From Acidobacteriota bacterium (GTDB lineage Bacteria > Acidobacteriota > Thermoanaerobaculia > Gp7-AA8): 43,287 nucleotides of DNA. The notes beneath the pieces were generated by a model. It made no database searches. It saw only the letters and a list, made by a program, of their open reading frames with translations, and was not told the DNA's origin. A program made the position numbers and the translations under genes. Location: NCBI GenBank assembly GCA_019247495.1, contig JAFAOU010000213.1, positions 1 through 43,287 of the forward strand, written 5' to 3'. This document shows, piece after piece, positions 16,110 to 24,077 of this stretch (within the stretch, counting starts at the first letter, position 1; each line of letters opens with the position of its first letter).

Positions 16110-17165
16110 ATGCAGACGAAAGAAGACGGAGTCCGGGCTACCAACCAGGATTTCATCCGCTACGACCAGGTCGAGAAACGCCAGAACTATCAGCTCGCCG
16201 AAGGACTTGACGGCGATCAGTTCGACGACGAGTTCCAGATTCGAACTGTGGACATCGGCCAATTTCTCTACGGCGGCGACGCCGGCAAACGCGCCTTCGC
16301 CACGCAACTCGGCGACGCGCTGCACGAGATCGGATTCGCAATCCTCACCGGGCACGGCGTCGATCCGAGTCTGTATGCCGAGGCCGAGCGGAGGATCGAG
16401 CGCATCTTCACCGGTCTCGCGCTCAGCGAAAAAATGCGCTTTCGCGCCGAGCGATTCGGCTCCGTCAATCAGGGCTACTTCCCGATCAAGGAGACGAGCA
16501 ACATGCATCCCGACCTCGTCGAAGGTTGGGTGTTCTGCCGCCGCGCGTTCGAAGACACGAAGTTATTCTGGCCAAGCGAGGATGACGCCGAATTTTTTCG
16601 CCGGATCGTCGAAGGCCACGAAAAACTGATCCTGCCGATCATGCAGAGTCTCCTCACCTACCTCGGCTGCGATGCGCATCTCTTCGACAAAAAACTCACC
16701 GGCACGAACTTCGGTCTTCGCCTCAACTACTACCCGCCCGTCTCCGACGCCGATGACGCCACCGGCGCGGCGCGGCTCCTCGGCCACGAGGACATCGATC
16801 TCTTCACGTTCCTCCCCGCGCCGCGCGTCGAAGGTCTGCAGATTTTGAATCGCCGCAACATGAAGTGGGTACGCATCGCCGCGCCGCCGGGCAGCATCAT
16901 CCTCAACACCGGCGACTACATGCAGCGCATCAGCAACGACATCTTCCCGTCGACGACGCATCGCGTGAGCAAGCCGCGCGATCCGCGCCAGCGCACGGCC
17001 ACGCGCGTGTCGTTTCCGATGGCCGTCTATCTGTGGGAGAACGAGATGCTGGAAGTGCTGCCGTGCATCGCCAATCCGAAGTACCCGCCGGTGAAGGCGA
17101 TCCAGTTTCACACCAGCATCACCAGCAAATTCTATGGGGACGACTACGCGGTGACCGAGGCATGA
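16110..17165 (+). CDS. 2-oxoglutarate/Fe(II)-dependent oxygenase, isopenicillin N synthase-like
   Basis: A 351-residue member of the isopenicillin N synthase-like non-haem iron oxygenases. The N-terminal DIOX_N region includes LGDALHEIGFAILTGHGVD. The Fe(II) triad is His226 and Asp228 (GHEDID) with His284 (STTHRVSKP), and Arg299/Ser301 (TRVSFP) is in the position that binds the 2-oxoglutarate carboxylate. NFGLRLNYYPP before the triad is typical of the family. The enzymes hydroxylate, desaturate or cyclise small molecules; the substrate here is unknown. ATG at 16110 is chosen since the upstream frame is antisense to the bicupin gene. The stop overlaps the start of the next gene (ATGA), so the pair is translationally coupled. 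Confidence 0.9.
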   Translation: MQTKEDGVRATNQDFIRYDQVEKRQNYQLAEGLDGDQFDDEFQIRTVDIGQFLYGGDAGKRAFATQLGDALHEIGFAILTGHGVDPSLYAEAERRIERIFTGLALSEKMRFRAERFGSVNQGYFPIKETSNMHPDLVEGWVFCRRAFEDTKLFWPSEDDAEFFRRIVEGHEKLILPIMQSLLTYLGCDAHLFDKKLTGTNFGLRLNYYPPVSDADDATGAARLLGHEDIDLFTFLPAPRVEGLQILNRRNMKWVRIAAPPGSIILNTGDYMQRISNDIFPSTTHRVSKPRDPRQRTATRVSFPMAVYLWENEMLEVLPCIANPKYPPVKAIQFHTSITSKFYGDDYAVTEA

Positions 17166-18367
17166 ATGATCCGCTCCTCCGATACCGCGAACGTTTCCCG
17201 ATCCTGAGCCGGACGAAGTACCTCGTGTCGCACTCGCTCGGCGCGATGCCCGAGGCCACGCGCGACGCGCTCGTCGAATACGCGGACTTGTGGGCGTCAC
17301 GCGGCGTGCGCGCGTGGGGCGACCGCTGGTGGATGATGTCGATCGAGGTCGGCGACATCATCGCGCCGCTGATCGGCGCGCCGCCGGGCTCAGTCGTCAT
17401 GCTGCCGAACGTGACGACGGCCGAGGCGGTGGTGCTGTCGTCGTTCGATTACGACACGCCGCGCAATCGGGTGGTAATCGTCGACGGCGAGTTCCCCTCG
17501 GTCCGATACATCTACGATCGTCTCGCCCGCCGCCTCGGCGCGGAAATCGTGACGGTTCCTCACGATTCCTCCGGTCTCGGCTTCGATCTCGATCGCCTGC
17601 TTGCAGCCATCGATGAACGAACGCAGATCGTTCCGATCGGCCACATCCTCTTCGAATCGTCGTACATGATCGACGTGGAAGCGATCACGAAACGCTGCCG
17701 CGAAGTGGGCGCGACGCTGGTGCTCGACGTCTTCCAATCCGCCGGCATCGTTCCGGTCGACGTGACCGGCTGGGATGTGCCGATCGCCGTCGGCGGCGTC
17801 CTGAAATGGCTTTGCGGCGGACCTGGCGGCTCGTTCCTCTACGTCGATCCGAAGTTGCGCCCCAAACTCGAACCGAGTTTCACCGGCTGGATGGCGCACG
17901 CAAATCCTTTCGGCTTCGAACCGCCCCCGATGCGTTTCCGCGACGACGCCCTCCGCTTCGCCCTCGGCACGCCTCCGATTCCTGCGCTCTACGCCGCACG
18001 GGAGGGTCCGAAAGTCGTGGCCGAGGCGTGCGGCGGCGACATGCAAATTATCCGCGAGAAATCGCTGCGCCAGACGCAGCGGATCATCGACCTCGCCGAC
18101 GCGCGCGGATTCGAGCTCCGCACCCCACGCGAAGCCGATCGCCGCGGCGGATCCGTCTCCGTGCTCATGCCGCACGCGAAAGAAGTCGCGTACGAATTGA
18201 ACGCCGAAGACATCGTCTGCGACTTCCGCCCAGGGGCCGGTGTCCGCTTCTCGCCGCATTTCTATACCACCGATGAGGAGATCGAGATCGCCTTCGCGAC
18301 GGTCGACGAGATCCTGCGGACCGATCGGTGGAAGCGGCAGGCGGAGAAGCAGACGATCGTTACGTGA
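17162..18367 (+). CDS. Kynureninase-like PLP enzyme (aminotransferase class V)
   Basis: A 401-residue fold-type I PLP enzyme. The run GHILFESSYMIDVEAIT, then LDVFQSAGIVPVDVTGWD (Asp189 as the PLP-pyridine Asp), GGVLKWLCGGPGGSFLYV (Lys215 as the Schiff-base lysine) and FTGWMAHANPFGFEPPP is very close to the kynureninase pattern. Kynureninase cleaves kynurenine or 3-hydroxykynurenine to anthranilates and alanine. Related class V enzymes act on other substrates, and no other tryptophan-degradation gene is in the window, so the reaction is not certain. Translation is coupled to the upstream 2OG-Fe(II) oxygenase by a 4-bp overlap, so the two probably act on one pathway. A palindromic repeat follows 7 bp after the stop. 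Confidence 0.85.
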   Translation: MNDPLLRYRERFPILSRTKYLVSHSLGAMPEATRDALVEYADLWASRGVRAWGDRWWMMSIEVGDIIAPLIGAPPGSVVMLPNVTTAEAVVLSSFDYDTPRNRVVIVDGEFPSVRYIYDRLARRLGAEIVTVPHDSSGLGFDLDRLLAAIDERTQIVPIGHILFESSYMIDVEAITKRCREVGATLVLDVFQSAGIVPVDVTGWDVPIAVGGVLKWLCGGPGGSFLYVDPKLRPKLEPSFTGWMAHANPFGFEPPPMRFRDDALRFALGTPPIPALYAAREGPKVVAEACGGDMQIIREKSLRQTQRIIDLADARGFELRTPREADRRGGSVSVLMPHAKEVAYELNAEDIVCDFRPGAGVRFSPHFYTTDEEIEIAFATVDEILRTDRWKRQAEKQTIVT

Positions 18368-18374
18368 GGGGTCT

Positions 18375-18434
18375 TTCACCACAGAGACACAGAGATCGCA
18401 GAGGGTTTCTCTGTGTCCTCTGTGCCTCGGTGGT
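18375..18434. repeat. Intergenic palindrome, family C (CACAGAGACACAGAG), copy 1
   Basis: The left arm CACCACAGAGACACAGAG and right arm CTCTGTGCCTCGGTGGTG match at 16 of 18 positions, with further internal pairing. It fills the gap between the convergent kynureninase-like gene and rimO and could act as a terminator for both. Relatives are at 34434-34497 and 36282-36358. Confidence 0.9.
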
Positions 18435-18438
18435 GGAT

Positions 18439-19803
18439 TCAGACCACGACCGCGCCGACTAAATCGTACGGATGCGCATCCGTGATTGCGACGCGGGCGA
18501 AGGCGGGAAGATCCGCGGGCAAGAGGTCGATGCCGTCGTTGATGAGAAGCCGGCCATCGATCTCGGGCGCTTGGCCGACGAGCCGGCCTTCCAACAAATG
18601 CTCGGTTTCGGAGCAGACGCCGGTAACTAGCGCGTCGAAGGTCTGGCCGAGCTTCGCTTCGTTGCGGGAGCGCGAGATCTCCTGCTGCAACTGCATCAAC
18701 TTTTCGCGGCGGCGTTCGGCCGTTTTGCGCGTCGGCGTCTCGGGCATGCGGGCGGCGATGGTTGAGTCTTCGGCGGAGTAGACGAACGCGCCCATCTGAT
18801 CGAACTGCGCCCATTCCGTGAATTCGTACAGCTCGCCGAAATCGCGCGGCGTCTCGCCGGGATGGCCGGTGATGAACGTCGTGCGCAGCGAGAGATCGGG
18901 AACGAGATCGCGCATCCGCGTCACCATCGCGCGGTACTCCGCGGGCGAGCCGGGACGGCGCATCGTCTTCAGCACGTTTGCCGACACATGTTGCAGCGGG
19001 ATGTCGCAATACGAGACGAAGCGTTTCTCGCGTCCCATCAGCTCGAAGAGCGACCAGTCGATCGAACCGGGATAAGCGTAGAGGAAACGGATCCATGGGA
19101 AGTCGGTTTCCGCGAGAAGCGTGCGAACGAGTGACGTCAGGCCGCTCGCGATGCCGAGGTCTTCGCCGTAGCGCGTCGTGTCCTGCGCGACGAGGCAGAG
19201 CTCTTTCACGCCTTGGGCCTGCAGCGACTGGGCTTCGCGAACGAGCGAGTCGATGGCGCGGCTGCGGAACTTGCCGCGCATCTGCGGGATCGCGCAGAAC
19301 GTGCACGGATTCGAACACCCTTCCGACACTTTCAGGTACGCGTGCGCCGTTCCCTGCGCGAGAACGCGTGGCAGATCCTCGTAGAGCCGGACGGACATCT
19401 TGCGCTTCGCCGGCGCGGCGTCGTCGGTGCGTCCGGTAACGGCGGCGGTGATCGCTTCGAGCGAATCGAGGCCGACGAACGCATCGATCTCCGGAATGGC
19501 CTGCTGCAGATCGGCGCGGTACTTCATCACCATGCAGCCGGCCACGACCAGGCGCTGCACACCGCGGCCTTTGCGGTCGGCGATCTCGAGAATCGTATCG
19601 ATCGACTCCTGCTTGGCCGCGTCGATGAAGCCGCAGGTGTTGACGATGACGACATCCGCGGCGTCGAGATCATTCGTGATCTCGACCTCGGATTCCTCGC
19701 GGAGCTGGCCGAGCATGATCTCGCTATCGACGAGATTCTTCGGGCAGCCGAGGGAGATCATCCCCACGCGGCGGATCGGCTTTTCGATGGCTTCTACGGT
19801 CAT
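18439..19803 (-). CDS. rimO: Ribosomal protein S12 methylthiotransferase RimO
   Basis: A 454-residue radical SAM enzyme that methylthiolates the conserved Asp of ribosomal protein S12. The N-terminal UPF0004 domain opens with MISLGCPKNLVDSE, the RimO-specific form (MiaB has a different motif), and holds Cys20, Cys57 and Cys90 for the auxiliary 4Fe-4S cluster. The radical SAM motif CSNPCTFC gives Cys163, Cys167 and Cys170. A TRAM domain closes the protein. The start is ATG at 19803. Divergent from the GNAT gene with 47 bp between starts. Confidence 0.96.
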   Translation of the reverse strand: MTVEAIEKPIRRVGMISLGCPKNLVDSEIMLGQLREESEVEITNDLDAADVVIVNTCGFIDAAKQESIDTILEIADRKGRGVQRLVVAGCMVMKYRADLQQAIPEIDAFVGLDSLEAITAAVTGRTDDAAPAKRKMSVRLYEDLPRVLAQGTAHAYLKVSEGCSNPCTFCAIPQMRGKFRSRAIDSLVREAQSLQAQGVKELCLVAQDTTRYGEDLGIASGLTSLVRTLLAETDFPWIRFLYAYPGSIDWSLFELMGREKRFVSYCDIPLQHVSANVLKTMRRPGSPAEYRAMVTRMRDLVPDLSLRTTFITGHPGETPRDFGELYEFTEWAQFDQMGAFVYSAEDSTIAARMPETPTRKTAERRREKLMQLQQEISRSRNEAKLGQTFDALVTGVCSETEHLLEGRLVGQAPEIDGRLLINDGIDLLPADLPAFARVAITDAHPYDLVGAVVV

Positions 19804-19850
19804 GAACAGCCGTGGAACAGGGCTGGCGCTGCCTGTATTCTGGCGTCCCC

Positions 19851-20402
19851 ATGGCTGATTTCGACATTCGCCCGGCGTCCATGAATGACGTGACGGCAAT
19901 CGCGTCGGTCATGCGCGCATCGGTGGAGGCGTTCGGACGCGATGTCTACACGCCGCAGCAAATCGCCGGCGCGATTCAATACATCTGCCGTCCCGATGAG
20001 CAACTGATCATCGATGGAACGTACTTTGTGGCCGCGGGCGATGACGGCGCCATCATCGGCTGCGGCGGCTGGAGCCGGCGTCGCAAGGTCTACAGCGGCT
20101 CGGCGGCGTCGGGCAATGAAGACGAATTACTCGATCCTGCGTCGGAACCGGCGCGCATCCGCTCGATGTTCGTCATGCCGTCGTTCGGGCGCCGCGGAAT
20201 CGGACGGGCCATCCTGCAACACTCCGAGCAGCGCGCCGCGGCGGAAGGATTCCGCCGTCTGCAACTCGTGGCCATGCGCAGCGCGGGGACGTTGTACGAG
20301 TCATCCGGCTACACCGCGATCGCCGACGCGCCGGTGGTGCTGGAGGACGGCGTGGTACTGGAGTGCACGTTGATGGAGAAGATGCTGACACTGTCATCCT
20401 GA
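19851..20402 (+). CDS. GNAT family N-acetyltransferase
   Basis: A 183-residue GNAT protein. IRSMFVMPSFGRRGIGRAIL is the beta4 strand plus the acetyl-CoA pyrophosphate loop (R/Q-x-x-G-x-G/A), followed by LQLVAMRSAGTLYESSGYTA, the usual C-terminal signature of the fold. The N-terminal part FDIRPASMNDVTAIASVMR is also typical. The substrate cannot be told. The last codons (Leu-Ser-Ser-stop) are part of the outer arm of a long inverted repeat, so the repeat has set the C-terminus. Confidence 0.88.
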   Translation: MADFDIRPASMNDVTAIASVMRASVEAFGRDVYTPQQIAGAIQYICRPDEQLIIDGTYFVAAGDDGAIIGCGGWSRRRKVYSGSAASGNEDELLDPASEPARIRSMFVMPSFGRRGIGRAILQHSEQRAAAEGFRRLQLVAMRSAGTLYESSGYTAIADAPVVLEDGVVLECTLMEKMLTLSS

Positions 20403-20578
20403 GCCGCCGGAGGCCTTGGAGCGCGAAGCGCGAAACGCCGCAGGACGGTCGAAGGACCCCGTTCCTGCTAACCCGAAAAGGCGGCGGCTCTTGCACGAGG
20501 CAAGCACTGAGGGGGTCCTTCGACCGTCCTACGCGACTTCGGCTCCGCCTACGCCGCTCCGGCGGCTCAGGATGACAG
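20391..20578. repeat. Long inverted repeat, family F
   Basis: The outer arms at 20391-20411 and 20558-20578 are a perfect 21-bp inverted repeat (CTGTCATCCTGAGCCGCCGG plus A). Inner arms at 20443-20460 and 20512-20529 are a perfect 18-bp inverted repeat (GGACGGTCGAAGGACCCC). The element begins inside the GNAT coding sequence and ends exactly before the stop codon of the convergent gene. Confidence 0.95.
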
Positions 20579-21493
20579 CTACCCCACGCGCCACACCGCC
20601 CCGCTCGCGCCGAACTTCGCGACGTGTTGTTGCAGGCCGGTGTTCATGACAGTGGAGTTGGCGAGGAGTTGTTCGTCGTCGCGCGTGGCGGGGAGGAGAT
20701 CGACGTTGAGCGATTGGGCGACGGTGGAAACGGTGCGGTTGTGCAGCGCGATGATCGACGGCGACAGCGTGCCGGCGTTCACCTCGTGCGTTGCGGGCAG
20801 CGCTTCGCCGCGAACGATGAAGACACGGAACGATTTGGCGCGGAGCCAGTCGATGGCAGTGGCGAGGGTGATGACGTGCCAGTTGCGATGGCGGCGGTAC
20901 ACCTTGCTGATCTCGCGATTGCGATCCGCGGCCGGCTTGTAGACGTTCGGCTGGATCTCCCACAGCAGCGCGATCTGATGCATCGCGTCGGTCGTTCCGC
21001 TCGTGGCCCCCGCGGATCCGGGAAGCGTGTGCTGGCGTCCGGCCGCGCGTCCGAGGGCGATCGCGTCGTGAAGATCGCGCGCAATCACGTCGAAGGAGAT
21101 CGTCTCGCTGCGTCCGCCGAAATGCGCGTTCCTTCCTTGAACAGGGATGCCATCGGGGATTGGGTTCACATCGATCGATGGAATCTCGCCGAGCGGAATG
21201 GCAACGCCCGAGGCGCGGCCTTCCACGATGCGGGGACGGTAGAAACTCGGCGTCGGCTTTCCTTCCAGCCACAACGGATGATTGCGCGTCAAATAGCGCT
21301 CGACGAGTTGCGAACGAATTTCCCCGCACTGCTCCGGCCGCAGCGTCGACGGATCGATCGACTCGGCGATGTCGCCGAACACCTCCAGCGCTTCGTGGCC
21401 GAGGGAGACGTAGAGATCGTAGAGCGCGGCTTTGGTATCGGCAGGGACGCGGAAGGTTTCGAAGATTCGTTCGATGTGTTCGGGAAAGGGCAA
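20579..21493 (-). CDS. Conserved-looking protein of unknown function, 304 residues
   Basis: A soluble 304-residue protein without signal or membrane segments that I do not recognise. Visible features: a helical N-terminus (HIERIFETFRVPADTKAALY), a YLTRNHPLWLEGKP segment, then a central region with several His residues (HFGGRSETISFDVIARDLHDA) and RRHRNWHVITLATAIDWLRA. Codon use matches the neighbours and there is no sign of decay, so I take it as a real gene. The start is TTG at 21493, with no in-frame ATG nearby; the family A palindrome ends only 2 nt upstream of it, leaving no Shine-Dalgarno sequence. Downstream on the same strand as dusB, so it may be in its transcript. Confidence 0.7.
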   Translation of the reverse strand: MPFPEHIERIFETFRVPADTKAALYDLYVSLGHEALEVFGDIAESIDPSTLRPEQCGEIRSQLVERYLTRNHPLWLEGKPTPSFYRPRIVEGRASGVAIPLGEIPSIDVNPIPDGIPVQGRNAHFGGRSETISFDVIARDLHDAIALGRAAGRQHTLPGSAGATSGTTDAMHQIALLWEIQPNVYKPAADRNREISKVYRRHRNWHVITLATAIDWLRAKSFRVFIVRGEALPATHEVNAGTLSPSIIALHNRTVSTVAQSLNVDLLPATRDDEQLLANSTVMNTGLQQHVAKFGASGAVWRVG

Positions 21494-21495
21494 GC

Positions 21496-21591
21496 AGTGG
21501 ATTAGTAGATTAGTGGATTCGTAGATTAGGACGAAGCGGAGCCGATTTGTCCTAATCCACTAATCTACTCATCTACTAATCTACTGATTCA
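21496..21591. repeat. Intergenic palindrome, family A, copy 2
   Basis: The left arm AGTGGATTAGTAGATTAGTG and onward to 21532 and the right arm GTCCTAATCCACTAATCTAC and onward to 21591 pair almost fully around a short centre. It fills the whole gap between the dusB stop and the TTG start of the downstream gene. Confidence 0.93.
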
Positions 21592-22572
21592 CGCTGCCAT
21601 TCGCACGCGCGCGGCATCGAGCAGCCGGCGGACGTCGGCGACCGAGGTGATGTCGGCGAGGCCGTTGCGGATGTCCTTGCCGTGGGCGATGCCCTTCGAG
21701 AACCAGCCGATCACGGTGCGGGCCTTGTGCAGCTTCCAGTTGATCACCTGCGGCGCGCCGTCGATCTTGGCGAGGTAGCGGTGCATGGCATCGATGCGGC
21801 GATCGACTTCGTTGCCGGTCGGGACGCCGTTCACGAGCGCGAGGATGTCGCGGAAGATGAACGGATTGTGCAGCGCGGCGCGGCCGATCATCACGCCGTC
21901 GACGCCGGTGGTTTCGAACATGCGAATTGCGTCCGCCGGCGTTTTCACGTCGCCGTTGCCGAATACCGGAATCCCAAGCTCGCTCTTCGCCTGCGCGATG
22001 TAGCCCCAGTCGCTCGCGCCCGTGTACGCCTCGTTACGCGTGCGGCCATGGATGGCGATTGACGCGACGCCGATGTCCTCGAAGCGCTTGAGCAGCGGGA
22101 TGACGTCGTCGCTCTCCCACCCCTTGCGCACTTTCACGGTGACCGGGATCTTCACTCGCTTCTTGATTTTCTCGACCACGCGAGCAGCACGATCGAAGTC
22201 TTTGAGCAACGCCGAACCGGCGCCGCTGCTGACCACCTTGCGCACCGGGCAGCCCATGTTGACGTCGACGATGTCGACGCCCTGCTCCTCGACGATTGCC
22301 GCCGCGTCGTCCATCCGATCGGGATCGCCGCCGTAGATCTGGATCGCAACCGGGCGCTCTTTCTCGTCAAACGCGAGCATCGCCTTCGTGCGCGTGTTGT
22401 CGCGCGTCAGCCCCTCGGCGGAGATGAATTCGGAGACGACGAGACCCGCGCCGCCCAGCTCTTTCACGAGCGAGCGGTAGTACGTGTCCGTCACCTCGGC
22501 CATCGGCGCGAGAGCGAGCGGCGGATCGATCAGAACGCCGCCGATGTGAAAGCTTTTGTCGAGAACCGTCAT
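21589..22572 (-). CDS. dusB: tRNA-dihydrouridine synthase, DusB type
   Basis: A 327-residue FMN-dependent enzyme that reduces uridines in tRNA to dihydrouridine. The TIM-barrel signatures are LALAPMAEVTDTYYR near the N-terminus, VNMGCPVRKVVSSGAGSALL with catalytic Cys108, VTVKVRKGW, AIHGRTR and PVFGNGDVKTPADA, and VDGVMIGRAALHNPFIF. The presence of NMGCP with KVV..GAGSALL favours the DusB class over DusA/DusC. The start may be ATG at 22572 or ATG at 22590; neither has a clear ribosome-binding site. Divergent from the chalcone-isomerase-like gene. Confidence 0.93.
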   Translation of the reverse strand: MTVLDKSFHIGGVLIDPPLALAPMAEVTDTYYRSLVKELGGAGLVVSEFISAEGLTRDNTRTKAMLAFDEKERPVAIQIYGGDPDRMDDAAAIVEEQGVDIVDVNMGCPVRKVVSSGAGSALLKDFDRAARVVEKIKKRVKIPVTVKVRKGWESDDVIPLLKRFEDIGVASIAIHGRTRNEAYTGASDWGYIAQAKSELGIPVFGNGDVKTPADAIRMFETTGVDGVMIGRAALHNPFIFRDILALVNGVPTGNEVDRRIDAMHRYLAKIDGAPQVINWKLHKARTVIGWFSKGIAHGKDIRNGLADITSVADVRRLLDAARVRMAA

Positions 22573-22665
22573 GCGAGTGCTCTGCAACATTAGCAGTCCG
22601 GCCGCTGTTCCAGCCTCAGTGCTAGGATGTCCCGTCCCACAACCAATCAACGAATGGAGGCTTCA

Positions 22666-23229
22666 ATGCGCCCGAAGATGACCCCTCTGCTGCTGTCCCT
22701 CATGCTGCTCGTCCCGATCGCCGCGTCCGCCGCCGATGTCGCCGGCGTGAACATGGAAGACAAGACCACCGTCAACGGCCAGACTCTCGCGCTGAATGGC
22801 GCCGGTCTGCGCAAGAAGTTCTTCATCAAGGTCTACGTCGGCGGACTTTACCTGCCGGCAAAGATGTCGAATCCCTCGTCGATCCTCGCCTCGGACACGC
22901 CGCGCCGCATGGTCATGCACTTCGTCTACAGCGTCAGCAAGGATCAGATGTGCGAAGCGTGGCAGGAAGGCCTGGACGCGAACACGCCGAATTCATCCGC
23001 CGAGGTCAAGGGCGGCTTCAAGACGCTCTGCTCGCTGATGGACGCGATTCCGAAAGGCAACCGTCTCGTCATCACCTACGTCCCCGGCACCGGCACGATC
23101 GTGGAAGTGAACGGAAAAGTGAAGGGCACGATCCCCGGCAAAGCGACCGCGGACGCGATCGTCGCGACATGGATCGGACCGAAGCCGGCCATGGGTGATG
23201 ACTTCAAGAATGCGGTGCTAGGTAAGTAG
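22666..23229 (+). CDS. Exported chalcone isomerase-like protein
   Basis: A 187-residue protein with a signal peptide (MTPLLLSLMLLVPIAASAAD) and a domain matching the bacterial chalcone_isomerase-like family: LNGAGLRKKFFIKVYVGGLYLPAK is the signature stretch, followed by MVMHFVYSVSKDQM and GTIVEVNGKVKGTIPG. In bacteria this is a secreted protein of unknown role; it is not expected to act on flavonoids. ATG at 22666 with GGAGG 5 nt upstream decides the start. Confidence 0.9.
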   Translation: MRPKMTPLLLSLMLLVPIAASAADVAGVNMEDKTTVNGQTLALNGAGLRKKFFIKVYVGGLYLPAKMSNPSSILASDTPRRMVMHFVYSVSKDQMCEAWQEGLDANTPNSSAEVKGGFKTLCSLMDAIPKGNRLVITYVPGTGTIVEVNGKVKGTIPGKATADAIVATWIGPKPAMGDDFKNAVLGK

Positions 23230-23238
23230 GCCTAACGA

Positions 23239-23346
23239 CGTAGCGCCGGCGGCTCGCCGGCTGGACCGCCGCCGGCTCGGCGGCGCGTGAGAGCTGGACT
23301 GCCAGCGAGCCGCTGGCGGTCCAGCCGCCGAGCCGGCGGCGCTACG
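23239..23346. repeat. Intergenic palindrome, family G (GTAGCGCCGGCGGCTCG)
   Basis: Two 46-nt arms (23239-23284 and 23301-23346) match as inverted repeats at about 41 positions around a 16-nt loop. The element is extremely GC-rich. Its right end carries the stop codon of the convergent methyltransferase gene. It probably acts as a transcription barrier between convergent genes. Confidence 0.92.
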
Positions 23347-24073
23347 TTTTCCGGCACACGAACACCAGCTTCACGATCCGTCCTTCGTTCCACGGATCGA
23401 ATTCGTGGATCTCGATCGCATCGATGCCACCCTCTGCGAGCGCGGCGATGATTTCGTCGCGCTCGTAGCAGCGTTGCGTGTGACGTTCGCGGATCTTGAT
23501 CCGATCGCCATCGACGATTGCCCATCCCGTCACCAGTGCGCGGCCGAGGAGCTCGCGGCGGCGATAGGTCGTAGCAATCTCGAGATGGAAGTCGCGCCCT
23601 TCGTCGACGAACGGCTCCTTCATCCCCCAAACCGCGGGATAAATCTCCGGATGGTTCATGTCGAAGATGAAGAGCGAGTCGGCATCCATGACATTCGCGA
23701 TTTCGGCAAACGCTGTCGCCAGATCGCGCGGATCGAGCAGGTGATTGAGTGAATCGTAAAGACAGGTGATCCGCCCAAACGTTCCGCGAAACGGAAGCGA
23801 TCGCGCGTCGCCGAGGACCAGCGTCTTCGCCCGTTTGCGGGCGACGTTCAACATCACCGGCGAGATGTCGACACCGGTCGACGCGAATCCGCGAGCGGCG
23901 AAGAACGGCATCGCCAACCCCGTACCGCAAGCGACATCGAGATGTGTTTTTTCCTTGGCCGGAAAACGATCGAGTCTCTCCACCAGCAAGCGGCGCACGG
24001 ATCGAAAGTAGCGTTCGCCGAGGGCTTGGTCGTAGGCATAGGCGAACGCGCCGTACGACTCGGCCCCGGTCAT
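23342..24073 (-). CDS. Class I SAM-dependent methyltransferase
   Basis: A 243-residue Rossmann-fold methyltransferase. Motif I is HLDVACGTGLAMPFFAARG, motif II GVDISPVMLNVAR, then LGDARSLPF and YDSLNHLLDP as motifs III and IV. The layout resembles small-molecule methyltransferases of the Methyltransf_25 type; the substrate is unknown. It starts 4 bp after the stop of the 3-hydroxyacyl-CoA dehydrogenase gene, so the two are co-translated. The last codon lies in the palindrome. Confidence 0.9.
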   Translation of the reverse strand: MTGAESYGAFAYAYDQALGERYFRSVRRLLVERLDRFPAKEKTHLDVACGTGLAMPFFAARGFASTGVDISPVMLNVARKRAKTLVLGDARSLPFRGTFGRITCLYDSLNHLLDPRDLATAFAEIANVMDADSLFIFDMNHPEIYPAVWGMKEPFVDEGRDFHLEIATTYRRRELLGRALVTGWAIVDGDRIKIRERHTQRCYERDEIIAALAEGGIDAIEIHEFDPWNEGRIVKLVFVCRKT

Positions 24074-24077
24074 TCGA

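Noticed and set aside
17390..19318. 642-codon minus-strand frame across the kynureninase-like gene and rimO
   Set aside because: Arg/His-rich shadow translation that spans two well-supported genes and an intergenic palindrome; no recognisable fold.
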